A stretch of DNA of 64,000 nucleotides from CAIZGX01 sp046048875 (GTDB lineage: Bacteria > Bacteroidota > Bacteroidia > Flavobacteriales_D > Sanyastnellaceae). Below are positions 33,653 through 43,061 of the stretch, in pieces. The notes below the pieces were generated by a model. It had not been told where the DNA came from. It did not search any database and saw nothing but the letters and a program-made list of their open reading frames with translations. The stretch is from positions 62,001-126,000 of the forward strand of contig JBJOFG010000006.1 of assembly GCA_046048875.1 (NCBI GenBank). Reading direction: 5' to 3'. Numbering within the stretch: position 1 is the first letter of the stretch; every line of letters begins with the position of its first letter. Made by a program: the position numbers and the translations under genes.

Positions 33653-36256
33653 TTAGCCTTCCATACCGCCTTCGTTCATCTTCATGTTCTTGCGCTTGAA
33701 CAATTGAGAATCCATTTTTCCGAATTTCCAAGAAACATTGAATCGGAACATTTGCCAATCGCGACGCTTGTAAGTTATCTGATCGAAGTAAGGCGAAGTG
33801 CTGTGCACAATGTTTACGCGCGTGCGCAGCACATCTGAAGCGCTGAACGAGAGAACCAAGCTTCTGTTTTCTAAAAATTCTTTTCTTACAGAAAGATCTA
33901 GACCGTAAGTCGGTTCAATAAATCCTTGTACGGTGTTGTTGCTGCCGCCCCATCCGCCGCCGCCCATGCCCATACCCATTCCGCCACCACCGCCACCACC
34001 GCGTTCGCTGCTTCCAACTTCGAGCGCGCGTTTGCTGCTGTAGTCGAACATAACCTGAAACGCAATGTTCTTCGGCGCTTTGAAAGTGATGTTGCTCTTG
34101 ATCCAATAGGAGCTGATGTTGTTTTTCAAATTTGGATCGAGATTGGTTCCGTCAATAGAGCTGTTGTAAACGTTTATATTCGTACTCATCTCGAGCCATT
34201 TCGCGAGGGTGTTGCGAGATACGAATTCAAGTCCGAGCGCTTGGCTGCTGCTTGCATTTTGGTATGAGGTAACCACAACGGTATCACCAAGGAATTCACT
34301 GTATTCTAAAAACTGCTGACGAACGGTTACGTTCGTCGTGTAACGTCCATAAGCTGAAACAATAACCGTATTCTTTTTATTTGGAATCCATTGCCAAGAG
34401 AGTTCTCCCGATTGGGTGAACTCAGGTTTCAATCCAGGGTTTCCACGTTGAATGTTTAAAGAGTCACTGTAATCGGTAAACGGAGAAAGCGTCATGAAAC
34501 TCGGACGATTAATCTTGCGGTTCAACGCGAATTGAATGTCTTGCTTTTCAGTAATTACGCGAGTGACAAAAAGCGAAGGGAATAGCGCAATCGGATATTT
34601 GTATGAGAAATTACTTCCGTTGCTAAGTAGTTCTCCCTTGTAATCGCTACTTTCAGCGCGCAACCCTCCTTTGATTTTCCATTGCGGTAAATCCAAAGCC
34701 GCTGTCCCGTATGCAGCATAGACTTGATCGAGGTAATGATAATTGACTTGAAGCGAAGTGATGTCCGTCCAGAGGTTATTAATCAGCTCTTGGTTCTTGT
34801 ATTCAGTGGTGAAGTCACGAACCGAAATTCGAGTGCCCGCTTCTAATCTGAAACGATCGGTGATTTTCGATTCGAAATCGATTTGTGAAGTGATTAAGAA
34901 TTGCGAGACATCTCCATGTTGCATCAGATAAGTAGCATTCGCATCGTTGTAAATGTTCATGTAATTCCCATCGAATACACTCTTAATGCGGTTGAAATTA
35001 ATGTCAGCATTCAGTTCAGTTCCTTCTTTCGTAAAAAGATGTTTATACAAAACACTGCCACCTAAATTTTGAAAGGCGCGTTTGGTGTTGCTTTCACGGT
35101 AATACGATCCTATTCCTCCGCCCAGTGTATCTGCTGTTAAGTTCAACGTGTCAAAAGGTGCGAATGATCCTTTATGTATGTTTGAAGAAAAGGTTAAGGT
35201 GTTGCGATTGTCCATTAACCAATCGAAACCGCCACGGCCAGTAAGCATGAATCCATCGTTGATACTGTATTGATTTTGGAAAAGTGAAAACGCCGGCGAT
35301 ACATTTTCACGATCTGTTGTTCCAATGCTAATGCTTCGACGTTGATTATAATTCGCGTTGGCGAAGAAATTTATTTTTCCCTGACGAATATTGAAGTCGA
35401 CACCTGAGTTTACACGCCCTCTTCGGTCAACACCTCCACGCACACTGCCGTTGTATCCCGAGCTTCGGTTGTGCTTCATGACAATGTTCACGATTCCACC
35501 ACCACCACCGCTTGCATCGTATTTCGCAGAAGGGTTCGTTATTAATTCAACGCGTTGAATGGCATCAGCTGGAATTTGATCAATGGTTAAAGTAGTTGGT
35601 CTTCCATCTACAAAAATTTGTGGAGCCGCATTACGAAGCTGAACATTACCGTCGGTATCTACTTGCAAAGAAGGGATGTTACGCAACACATCTTCAGCCG
35701 TACCACCCGCGTTCATTGGATTCTTATCTACGTCGTAAATGCGCTTATCGAATTCCAATCGCGGTCCACCACCGTCGATGGTCACGGTGTTCAATTGCCC
35801 CGTGAAAGTCAGTTTAAGATTTCCCAAATCTTTTTCGATTAATCCCATTGGACTTCCAGACGGTTTCAGAGTGAACGAATAATAAGCTGCATCTACTTCC
35901 GCCATAGAAAAGCGAAGCGTTAATTTTTCATTCACCGGCAGGTCTTCAATCGTGAACTCACCGTTTGATTGAGAAAGTGCTCCGCCCAGAACCATGGGGT
36001 TGGTTGATTTTACCACCGTGCTGTCCTCCTTGTAGACGCGCAAAACCACGAATTCCAATGGTTTGTTAGACCGCGCATCAAACAGTTTTCCGTATACACG
36101 CCCTTTTGCTGCAGGTCTCCCTTGTCCAGGCTGGCCACTGCCGGGTCTTCCTCCATTCTGAGGTTGGGCGAAAGCAACGATTGCTGAAAAGAATGTAAGA
36201 ATCAGCAGCAAGATTGTTTTGCCTTTGAAAAAAGAAGAATGAAGCGGGTAAATCAT
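33653..36256 (-). CDS. TonB-dependent receptor-like outer-membrane beta-barrel protein (OMP_b-brl_3 type)
   Basis: 867 residues: signal peptide (LLLILTFFSAIVAFAQ), a Gly/Pro/Gln-rich linker, a carboxypeptidase-regulatory-like domain (about 52-150, GRVYGKLFDARSNKPLEFV), a plug domain (about 165-265, with TAEDVLRNIPSLQVD and NIVMKHNRSSG) and a large barrel. This is the layout of the outer-membrane-protein family 3 of Bacteroidetes. An unusual Gly/Met-rich run lies near residues 750-770 (codons around 33940-34010). No SusD partner is next to it, so the substrate is unknown. Confidence 0.85.
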   Translation of the reverse strand: MIYPLHSSFFKGKTILLLILTFFSAIVAFAQPQNGGRPGSGQPGQGRPAAKGRVYGKLFDARSNKPLEFVVLRVYKEDSTVVKSTNPMVLGGALSQSNGEFTIEDLPVNEKLTLRFSMAEVDAAYYSFTLKPSGSPMGLIEKDLGNLKLTFTGQLNTVTIDGGGPRLEFDKRIYDVDKNPMNAGGTAEDVLRNIPSLQVDTDGNVQLRNAAPQIFVDGRPTTLTIDQIPADAIQRVELITNPSAKYDASGGGGGIVNIVMKHNRSSGYNGSVRGGVDRRGRVNSGVDFNIRQGKINFFANANYNQRRSISIGTTDRENVSPAFSLFQNQYSINDGFMLTGRGGFDWLMDNRNTLTFSSNIHKGSFAPFDTLNLTADTLGGGIGSYYRESNTKRAFQNLGGSVLYKHLFTKEGTELNADINFNRIKSVFDGNYMNIYNDANATYLMQHGDVSQFLITSQIDFESKITDRFRLEAGTRISVRDFTTEYKNQELINNLWTDITSLQVNYHYLDQVYAAYGTAALDLPQWKIKGGLRAESSDYKGELLSNGSNFSYKYPIALFPSLFVTRVITEKQDIQFALNRKINRPSFMTLSPFTDYSDSLNIQRGNPGLKPEFTQSGELSWQWIPNKKNTVIVSAYGRYTTNVTVRQQFLEYSEFLGDTVVVTSYQNASSSQALGLEFVSRNTLAKWLEMSTNINVYNSSIDGTNLDPNLKNNISSYWIKSNITFKAPKNIAFQVMFDYSSKRALEVGSSERGGGGGGGMGMGMGGGGWGGSNNTVQGFIEPTYGLDLSVRKEFLENRSLVLSFSASDVLRTRVNIVHSTSPYFDQITYKRRDWQMFRFNVSWKFGKMDSQLFKRKNMKMNEGGMEG

Positions 36257-36326
36257 GTTTTTAGAACAGGAATAATTGCGAAAAGTTTAATGCGTCAAAG
36301 TTAACCATTATAGTGGGTGAATCACT

Positions 36327-36334
36327 TAATTTTG
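36327..36334 (+). promoter_or_regulatory. -7 promoter box for the 36341 aminotransferase
   Basis: TAATTTTG matches TAnnTTTG and lies six bases before ATG 36341; TTAACC 20 bases upstream may serve as -33 element. Confidence 0.5.
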
Positions 36335-36340
36335 CGACTT

Positions 36341-37546
36341 ATGAAGCCAATACCATTTTCTCCTCCGCGAATCGATGAAAAAACAATCGATGCGGTAACG
36401 GCAGTTCTTCGTTCAGGTTGGATTACTACAGGTCCGCAGACGCGTGCGTTTGAAAACGATATTCAGAAATACACCCATTCGGGACCTGTGCTTTGTTTGA
36501 ACTCTTGGACAAACGCTGTCGAAATGGTTTTGTATTGGTTTGGAATTGGTCCAGGCGATGAAGTCATTGTTCCTGCATACACCTATGCTGCAACTGCAAA
36601 TGTTGTTGTGCATTTAGGAGCCAAGCCGGTAATGGTCGATTGTGCGCCGAATTCAGCGCATATGGACATCGAGAAAGTGGCGGCTGCAATCACGGAAAAT
36701 ACCAAGGCGATTATGCCTGTTGATGTGGGTGGATTGCCCGTTGACTATGATGCATACATGGAATTGGTAAAGAATTTCAGTAAGCGATTTGAATGGAAGC
36801 CAAAGACACGTGCGCAAGAGAAATTGGGTCGACCGTTATTGGTGTCAGATGCAGCACATTCTTTTGGTTCATTGTACAAGGGAAATAGAGTAGGGAATCA
36901 GACAGACGTTGCTGGATTTTCTTTTCACGCAGTTAAAAATCTCACAACTGCTGAAGGTGGGGCCATTGCTTTGAATTTTCAAACGGATATTATCTCAGAA
37001 AAGATTCGTCAAGAAATATATGTGAAGTCACTTCACGGACAATCGAAAGACGCCATCTCGAAAATGCAGCCGGGCAATTGGAGATATGATATTGTGGAAG
37101 CTGGTTACAAGTGCAACATGACCGACATTCACGCTGCAATAGGTAGGGTAGAGTTGGAGCGCTTTCAAGAAAGCTTAGATCGCAGAAAGGAGATTTGTGA
37201 AATCTATAACCGCATTCTTTCAACCAACAAGAGATGTATTCTTCCAACGTTTAAAACTGAATGGTCCGATACAAACTATCATTTGTACATGTTGCGAATT
37301 AGCGGATTCACAGAGGATCAGCGCGATGCGGTGATTCGTGTAGTGGCGGAGCAAGGTATTTCGTTAAATGTACATTTCCAACCATTGCCTTTGTTCACCT
37401 TCTACAAGAGTCTGGGATATGATATTCACGACTTTCCAAATGCGTTTAATTTCTATAAAAATGAAATTTCGCTTCCTGTCTATTACGACCTAAGCAACGA
37501 AGATGCAGAGCGTGTAGCGAATGCAATCTTGGCGGCCATCGCATAA
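36341..37546 (+). CDS. DegT/DnrJ/EryC1-family sugar aminotransferase
   Basis: PLP enzyme that transfers an amino group to a keto-sugar nucleotide. The Schiff-base lysine is in FSFHAVKNLTTAEGG; other family marks are SGWITTGPQTRAFE, GPGDEVIVPAYTYAATAN and VSDAAHSFGS. The start at ATG 36341 (MKPIPFSPP) fits the conserved N-terminus and its promoter; the reading from 36317 adds eight unlikely residues. Length 401 is normal. The initiating sugar transferase follows seven bases later, which links it to surface-glycan synthesis. Confidence 0.9.
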   Translation: MKPIPFSPPRIDEKTIDAVTAVLRSGWITTGPQTRAFENDIQKYTHSGPVLCLNSWTNAVEMVLYWFGIGPGDEVIVPAYTYAATANVVVHLGAKPVMVDCAPNSAHMDIEKVAAAITENTKAIMPVDVGGLPVDYDAYMELVKNFSKRFEWKPKTRAQEKLGRPLLVSDAAHSFGSLYKGNRVGNQTDVAGFSFHAVKNLTTAEGGAIALNFQTDIISEKIRQEIYVKSLHGQSKDAISKMQPGNWRYDIVEAGYKCNMTDIHAAIGRVELERFQESLDRRKEICEIYNRILSTNKRCILPTFKTEWSDTNYHLYMLRISGFTEDQRDAVIRVVAEQGISLNVHFQPLPLFTFYKSLGYDIHDFPNAFNFYKNEISLPVYYDLSNEDAERVANAILAAIA

Positions 37547-37552
37547 AAAAAA

Positions 37553-38137
37553 ATGAAAAGGCTTTTCGATATCCTCTTCTCAGCAACACTCATTTTCGTG
37601 TTGTTTCCTTTGGGAATAGTGGTTTCGATTTGGATTGTCCTCGACGATTTTGGATCTCCTTTTTTCATACAACAACGTGTGGGTTTGCATGGAAAAAACT
37701 TCGGTTTGTTGAAGTTTCGCTCCATGCGTAAAAATGCTGAATCAAAAGGTCAATTAACGGTTGGAATGAAAGACAATCGTATTACACGAAGCGGTTATTT
37801 TATTCGGAAGTACAAGATCGATGAGTTACCTCAACTGGTAAATGTTTTTCTGGGTGAAATGAGTGTCGTTGGTCCACGCCCCGAAGTTCCGAAATACGTT
37901 TTGTTGTACAACGAAGAACAACAAAACGTCCTCAGCATTAAACCTGGAATAACCGACTTTGCAAGCATTGAATACGTTCGTGAAAACGAACTCCTTAGCC
38001 AATCTCCAAATCCCGAAAAAACCTATATCGAGGAAATCATGCCCGCCAAACTCGCACTCAATTTGAAATACGTCCGCGAGCAAAGTTTCCTCACCGATAT
38101 GAAGATCATCCTTCAAACCATCAAAGCAATTCTTTAA
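37553..38137 (+). CDS. Initiating sugar transferase (polyprenyl-phosphate phosphoglycosyltransferase)
   Basis: Small monotopic phosphoglycosyltransferase (PglC/WcaJ catalytic-domain type), 194 residues. It has one N-terminal membrane helix (FDILFSATLIFVLFPLGIVV), then KFRSMRKNAE, then YKIDELPQLVNVFLGEMSVV and GPRPE, the signature of the family. It moves a sugar phosphate from UDP-sugar to undecaprenyl phosphate, the first step of O-unit or capsule assembly. With the aminotransferase just upstream, the first sugar may be an amino-deoxy sugar. Confidence 0.92.
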   Translation: MKRLFDILFSATLIFVLFPLGIVVSIWIVLDDFGSPFFIQQRVGLHGKNFGLLKFRSMRKNAESKGQLTVGMKDNRITRSGYFIRKYKIDELPQLVNVFLGEMSVVGPRPEVPKYVLLYNEEQQNVLSIKPGITDFASIEYVRENELLSQSPNPEKTYIEEIMPAKLALNLKYVREQSFLTDMKIILQTIKAIL

Positions 38138-39328
38138 TTATTTGGCTGCACTCATCGAGGCAAGGATGGTCTCAACTCCTTTAGATGCTTCCTCCATGGT
38201 AATCGTCAACGGCGGAGCAATACGGAAACTCCAAGGGCATGATAAAAACCAGAAGCTGAGTAATCCTTGACGAAGATTTTCTTCGACCACTTGCTGAACC
38301 ACTTCAGCACTCTCCATGTCTATGGCGAAGAACAAGCCCTTTCTTCGAACTTCGATTACGCGTTCATGCGCGGATAATTTTTCTTCAATGAATTGTCCGA
38401 TTTGCTCGGCATGACTCAACAATTCTTCATTGTGAATTTGTTCCAAGAATGCATGTGCAGCTGCGCAAGCAACCGGATGTCCTGCGAAGGTGCTAATGTG
38501 TCCGAGGAACGGATTGTGTGAAAGCTCGCGCATGTTCTCTCGCGAGGAAACCAAGCAACCGATGGGCATTCCTCCGCCTAACGCTTTTCCAAGCGTAATG
38601 GCGTGCGGAACCACGCCGAAGTGTTCGAATGCGAACACCCTTCCGGTGCGCCCCATGCCGCATTGAATTTCATCGAAAACGAGCAGCGCACCCACTTCTT
38701 CGCATTTCTTTTTCAGCGCATGCAAATACAGTTCATTCGGTATACGCACGCCTGCGTCTCCTTGAATGGTTTCAAGAATAACACCAGCCGTTTTTTCAGT
38801 AATGAAATCGAGGTCTTCCCAGTTGTTCAATCGAATGAAGTTTACACCGGGCATCAGCGGACGGAAGTTCTGCTTCTTCACTTCATTCGCACTTATGGCC
38901 ATTGAGCCCGTTGTGCTTCCGTGATAAGATCCCACAAACGAAACAATCTCTTTTCTTCCGGTAACGCGCTTCACCAACTTAATGGCCGCTTCATTTGCTT
39001 CCGTTCCGCTGTTCACGAAGTAGCAACAATTTAATTCAGAAGGAAGCAATTTCAACAAGCTCTTCGCCGCGTTGTCCTGTGCCTCTTGAATAAATTCACC
39101 ATACACCATCGTGTGCAAGTGCTTATCTACCTGCGCATGAATAGCCTCTCGAATGCGCGCGTTTCCATGCCCCAGATTACTCACACCAACACCACTCACA
39201 AAATCCATAATTCGCGAACCATCTTTCTTATACACATACAACCCCTCCGCACGCTCCACCTCAATCCCCAACGGATACGGTGTCGTCTGCGCTAACCCCT
39301 TCTCAAAAAAAATATTCGATTCACTCAT
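38138..39328 (-). CDS. Class-III (ornithine/GABA-type) PLP aminotransferase
   Basis: 396 residues with the class-III signature: NSGTEANEAAIKLVKRVTGR, GSYHGSTTGSMAIS, VFDEIQCGMGRTGRVFAFEH and the PLP lysine in ITLGKALGGGMPIG. The family covers acetylornithine, ornithine, 4-aminobutyrate and related omega-amino donors; sequence alone does not decide between them. It is transcribed alone, convergent to the sugar transferase, whose stop it abuts. A palindromic array lies immediately upstream of its start. Confidence 0.85.
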   Translation of the reverse strand: MSESNIFFEKGLAQTTPYPLGIEVERAEGLYVYKKDGSRIMDFVSGVGVSNLGHGNARIREAIHAQVDKHLHTMVYGEFIQEAQDNAAKSLLKLLPSELNCCYFVNSGTEANEAAIKLVKRVTGRKEIVSFVGSYHGSTTGSMAISANEVKKQNFRPLMPGVNFIRLNNWEDLDFITEKTAGVILETIQGDAGVRIPNELYLHALKKKCEEVGALLVFDEIQCGMGRTGRVFAFEHFGVVPHAITLGKALGGGMPIGCLVSSRENMRELSHNPFLGHISTFAGHPVACAAAHAFLEQIHNEELLSHAEQIGQFIEEKLSAHERVIEVRRKGLFFAIDMESAEVVQQVVEENLRQGLLSFWFLSCPWSFRIAPPLTITMEEASKGVETILASMSAAK

Positions 39329-39340
39329 AGTTAAAAATCA

Positions 39341-39406
39341 TTCGCCGCAGGCATTCGTTGCCACGCAACATTCGTGCTTGCACATTCGTGGCTTCGCCAC
39401 AATAGT
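39341..39406. repeat. Palindromic word array, ATTC-spacer type
   Basis: Words GCCGCAGGC, GTTGCCACGCAAC, GTGCTTGCAC and GTGGCTTCGCCAC are each preceded by ATTC, and the last is followed by AATA. All pair perfectly with 2-3 base loops. It fills the gap between two minus-strand genes, downstream of the GH92 stop and upstream of the class-III aminotransferase start. Confidence 0.75.
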
Positions 39407-39408
39407 TG

Positions 39409-42339
39409 TTATTCAATAGTGATTTCGTCAAGGAAAATCCACGGCTTCCCACCAGCCCCCAAATGCCATTCAGGAATTTTATCGAACGCCGGTAGTGCCA
39501 CGCACTTCACGTACTTCACTGCGCTAACATCGCCTTTGTATTTGTCGTTGAAAGTAGCGGTGTACTCATGCATTTGCGGACCCTCAACTCGCTGTTGTGC
39601 TGTGAAGTCTTCCGAGTAAACTTCATCGTAACTTTTTCCATCTTTACTCACGAAGAATTTTACGTTGGATGGAAACCAAATCCACGGACGAATATCTTGA
39701 TAAGCAGAAAGCGAAACCTTCTTGATGTTGGTCGGATTTTTCAACTCAATCACACATTCCATTTTGCCGTTGTATCCCTGCCACACACCTGTTCTGAAAT
39801 CGAGCTTTCCGCGAATACCATCAATCAATGCATCATTTCCACCAGCAGTGTATTGCGCGTCGTAATTGCCTACTTCCTTCATTACTAAATTTCCTGAACG
39901 TTTGTAGAAGGTAGCTTCAATCCATGGGCTGTCGATTTCTTTCTCTGAACCGGCTAATCCTTTTACCAGGATAGTGCAGGTTTTTGTAATCTTGAAAGGT
40001 TCTGAATAGAAGAATCCTTTTTTCTTTCTTCCATCTTCTTCAATGATTTCAACTTTAATTTTTGAAGATTTATTCAAGCAAGTTATGGAAATTAGCTGCT
40101 CTCCAACAAATGCGCGATTCGGGGCTGTTATAATTGGCGCAGGGACAATGTTTTTTTCATTTGGAAGTCCAAGTGGGAATGGTGAAGGATAGCCTTGACT
40201 TTGAACGATGAACTCCGACATGGGGTCGTAATCTTGCCACCATCCTGTGTCGTCTCCGGGACAAATGGGATAGGTGTTCCAGGCACTTACAACGTACCAT
40301 GCCGACATTTGTCCGCAGTCTTCATTTCCGCAAAGTCCATCTGGAGTGGGAGAGTAAAGCGTCTTCATAATACTGTCGCGATACATGTGGAGTTTGTCTC
40401 TGTTCACATATGCATACAAATAAGCCATGTGATGACTCGGTTCGTTTCCGTGTGCATATTGACCAATCAACCCTGTGATATCGGCTTGCTCTCTTCCAGT
40501 AGTTTGGGTTGGTGCGTTGAAGAGTTTGTCCAATTCCGCTTCGAATTCCTTCTTTCCACCCATCAATTCCATTAACTCAGGAATAGCATGAGGAGCAAAG
40601 AATCGGTATTGCCACGCGTTGGCTTCGGTGTAATGGAAGTTAACCTGATAAGAATCGAACGGTGTTGCAAATCCACCATTCACACGTGCACGCATGAATT
40701 TTGTTTCTGGATCAAAAACGTTTTTCCAGTTTTGAGATCGAATAGCATATTGCGCCGCAATGTCTTTTTCGCCAATCATTTCAGCATAGCGTGAAATGCA
40801 ATAATCGTCATAGGCAAACTCTAAGGTTTTGCTTACACTTTCGCTAAACTCATCGCCGGGAACATATCCATATTTTACATAGGCTTTCTTTTCATCTTGT
40901 GGACCATTGCTTGTTGCAATCATGGCTTCTAACATTTTCAATTCGTCTTCTCGATTTTTGAAACGAATACCTTGCTGGTATGCTTCAGCAACTACTGGTA
41001 CACTGTGATATCCAATCATGCAATATGTTTCATTTCCTGCCAATTCCCATACAGGAAGTTCACCGCGCTCCTTATGCATTTCAAGGAAGGTCTTCATCCA
41101 ATCTTGGGTGCGTTCAGGTTCAAGTTTGCACATCATCGGGTGGTAGGCTCGGAAGGTATCCCAAAGTGAGAACACCGTGTAGCGCGTGTAACCTTCAGCC
41201 GTATGAATCTTATTGTCCATACCGCGGTATCTTCCGTCAACATCGCTCCAAACATTCGGAACAGTATAGCAGTGGTACAATGAAGTGTTATAATTTTCTA
41301 AACCTTGGCCTTCAGGAAACAAAGTTGGTTTCGGAGCTTTCTTGAAAATTTTACCCCACTCTTCTTCCACTTTTTGTTTGTTGTAATTGAAATCGTTTTT
41401 CGGCATTTCCGCATACAAGTTCCTCTTGGCTCCTTCTTCATCAACACCTGAAATGCCCACACGAATGGTTAATACATTTTTTTCGGTTGGAAGGAAAAGA
41501 AACTGAAACGCTTGAATCATTTCAAGTTCAATCTTGGTTTCTCCTTTTTCATTTACAGTCTTCGAACGTTGCATCAATTGGTCATTCGCAACGAAGGGCT
41601 GAGAGAACACAGCGTAGAAATACGTATGTTGTTCAGTAGCCCACGCTTCAGAAACACGGTATCCACTTATCGCCGTATCGCCGTAAAAATGCAAATCGTA
41701 ATACAGGAGTTTATCTCTATGCATGAAGTCTAAAAACAACAAACACGAATCGCCCGGTTGCATTTTGTACTCATGCATGCCTGCATGGGTAGAGGCAGTC
41801 ATGCGCGCATCAATGCCATAGTCGCTCAAGCGAACACCGTAAAATCCTGGACTTCCAACTTCCATGTTGTGTGCAAATCGAGAAGCAATCGCATCGCGCC
41901 AAAGTGGCTTCTCCTTTGTGTGTCCGTTCGTTGGCATGAACAAGATATCGCCGTAATCAGAGACTCCCGTTCCTTGCAAATGGGTATGCGTAAATCCGTA
42001 AATGATGTTGTCGCTGTAATGATAACCGCCGCATCCGTCCCATCCATCGAGACGAGTATCTGGACTTAACTGCACCATTCCAAAAGGAGCCGTAGCTCCA
42101 GGAAAAGTATGCCCATGTCCGCCAGTTCCTGTGAACACATTCACATTGAATTTTTTATTTACGCCTTCATTAACCGCAACATTGGGAACCTGAACCGAAT
42201 GACTGTTCGGTTTATTTGAAACGGGTGCAGGTTTATATTCTTCTGGGTTTTCATTAGGCGGTATGTGCGCAATGACGCATGATCCAAGCGTTATACTGGA
42301 AAGGAGAAATGCTGAAAGGTAAGCGTGTATTTTTTTCAT
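39409..42339 (-). CDS. GH92-family alpha-mannosidase-type lipoprotein
   Basis: 976 residues with lipobox LGSC (Cys21). GH92 enzymes are calcium-dependent exo-alpha-mannosidases acting on N-glycans or yeast mannan. Family marks: FTGTGGHGHTFPGATAPFG near the start, LWDTFRAYHPM, the Ala/Gly-rich HGNEPSHHMAYLY and the catalytic GNEDCGQMSAWY. After the barrel come a chitobiase-C-terminal-like beta domain (about 715-790) and a discoidin/F5-8-like domain (about 800-976). The start is ATG 42339, which overlaps the TGA of the preceding gene; the reading from 42363 would break the signal peptide. Confidence 0.9.
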   Translation of the reverse strand: MKKIHAYLSAFLLSSITLGSCVIAHIPPNENPEEYKPAPVSNKPNSHSVQVPNVAVNEGVNKKFNVNVFTGTGGHGHTFPGATAPFGMVQLSPDTRLDGWDGCGGYHYSDNIIYGFTHTHLQGTGVSDYGDILFMPTNGHTKEKPLWRDAIASRFAHNMEVGSPGFYGVRLSDYGIDARMTASTHAGMHEYKMQPGDSCLLFLDFMHRDKLLYYDLHFYGDTAISGYRVSEAWATEQHTYFYAVFSQPFVANDQLMQRSKTVNEKGETKIELEMIQAFQFLFLPTEKNVLTIRVGISGVDEEGAKRNLYAEMPKNDFNYNKQKVEEEWGKIFKKAPKPTLFPEGQGLENYNTSLYHCYTVPNVWSDVDGRYRGMDNKIHTAEGYTRYTVFSLWDTFRAYHPMMCKLEPERTQDWMKTFLEMHKERGELPVWELAGNETYCMIGYHSVPVVAEAYQQGIRFKNREDELKMLEAMIATSNGPQDEKKAYVKYGYVPGDEFSESVSKTLEFAYDDYCISRYAEMIGEKDIAAQYAIRSQNWKNVFDPETKFMRARVNGGFATPFDSYQVNFHYTEANAWQYRFFAPHAIPELMELMGGKKEFEAELDKLFNAPTQTTGREQADITGLIGQYAHGNEPSHHMAYLYAYVNRDKLHMYRDSIMKTLYSPTPDGLCGNEDCGQMSAWYVVSAWNTYPICPGDDTGWWQDYDPMSEFIVQSQGYPSPFPLGLPNEKNIVPAPIITAPNRAFVGEQLISITCLNKSSKIKVEIIEEDGRKKKGFFYSEPFKITKTCTILVKGLAGSEKEIDSPWIEATFYKRSGNLVMKEVGNYDAQYTAGGNDALIDGIRGKLDFRTGVWQGYNGKMECVIELKNPTNIKKVSLSAYQDIRPWIWFPSNVKFFVSKDGKSYDEVYSEDFTAQQRVEGPQMHEYTATFNDKYKGDVSAVKYVKCVALPAFDKIPEWHLGAGGKPWIFLDEITIE

Positions 42340-42803
42340 GGTGCAGTAGAAGGTGAAACGCAAACTGGACAGTTCATTCGATCGTGAACGCCGAAGTGAA
42401 GTACTTGTGGTTTGGCTATTTTTATTTGAGTGAGGTAAATTTCTTTTTGTTCTGGAGTCAGTGCGAGCTCTATGTTTAAGTCTCGTTCATCGCGAAGTTT
42501 TTTGATGAATTCAGATCGTGCATTCAGATCCTTCAAGCGCTCTTCTTCATTTACGCTCTGCTGTTCCGCGACGATGCTCATGATTTTTTTCTGTTCTTCA
42601 ATAAGCCCATGATAGTGCATGTATATTGAAGGGATAAGAAGATCTTGTTTTTCTGAAAAGTTCAATTTCGCGCGCATAGATTTTATTTTCGCTTGATCTT
42701 GAACAGGAAGTACGCTTATGTCAACGCTATCTCTCATCATCGGTTGTGCAGATGAAGTCAAGGCAGTCAAACAAAGCAAAAGCGCAAGGAAGAAACGAAT
42801 CAT
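42336..42803 (-). CDS. Small exported helical protein with C-terminal CPVC motif
   Basis: 155 residues with signal peptide (LALLLCLTALTSSAQ). The mature part is mostly charged helix (IEEQKKIMSIVAEQQSVNE, LKDLNARSEFIKKLRDERD), like Spy/CpxP-type periplasmic proteins, and TPEQKEIYLTQI recalls the LTPEQ signature of that group. It ends in MNCPVCVSP, a possible metal or thiol site. Not assigned to a family with certainty. It is translationally coupled to the GH92 gene (ATGA) and has a perfect -7 box four bases before its ATG. Confidence 0.65.
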   Translation of the reverse strand: MIRFFLALLLCLTALTSSAQPMMRDSVDISVLPVQDQAKIKSMRAKLNFSEKQDLLIPSIYMHYHGLIEEQKKIMSIVAEQQSVNEEERLKDLNARSEFIKKLRDERDLNIELALTPEQKEIYLTQIKIAKPQVLHFGVHDRMNCPVCVSPSTAP

Positions 42804-42807
42804 ATTT

Positions 42808-42815
42808 CAAAAATA
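42808..42815 (-). promoter_or_regulatory. -7 promoter box for the 42336-42803 gene
   Basis: TATTTTTG on the minus strand, followed by AAAT and the ATG; perfect TAnnTTTG with a 4-nt gap, so leaderless. Confidence 0.6.
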
Positions 42816-42835
42816 GGACAGAAGCAAAGATGTAC

Positions 42836-42843
42836 TACATTTG
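42836..42843 (+). promoter_or_regulatory. -7 promoter box for the cobalamin riboswitch transcript
   Basis: TACATTTG matches TAnnTTTG and would start transcription near 42848, just before the riboswitch. Confidence 0.55.
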
Positions 42844-42852
42844 TATCGCATT

Positions 42853-43018
42853 TGGTCAATGAAGAAGTTCATTGTGAAAAGGGAATCGCGCGAAAATCGC
42901 GAACTGTGCCCGCAGCTGTAAAGCTCTCATTCATAAGAATGAAAACGATTGCCACTCAAAGCCACTGTGAAAACGGGAAGGCGCGCAACCGAGAGATAAG
43001 TCAGAAGACCTGCCAAGT
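42853..43018 (+). ncRNA. Cobalamin riboswitch
   Basis: Contains the ordered core: AAAAGGGAATCGCGCGAAAA region, the B12-box-like CTGTGCCCGCAGCTGTAA, then GCCACTGTGAAAACGGGAAG, and the closing AGTCAGAAGACCTGCCA. It lies 44 bases before the TonB-dependent receptor start, as in B12-transport operons. Adenosylcobalamin binding would shut off translation or transcription of the uptake genes. No separate terminator hairpin is evident, so sequestering the start region is the more likely mode. Confidence 0.93.
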
Positions 43019-43061
43019 GTTTTAAACCCATCATCGCTCGGGGCCAAGCGAGAACAGGACT

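Noticed and set aside
33926..34267. Plus-strand frame of 113 codons rich in Ala inside the outer-membrane protein gene
   Set aside because: It mirrors the Gly/Met-rich loop codons on the other strand and has no independent support.
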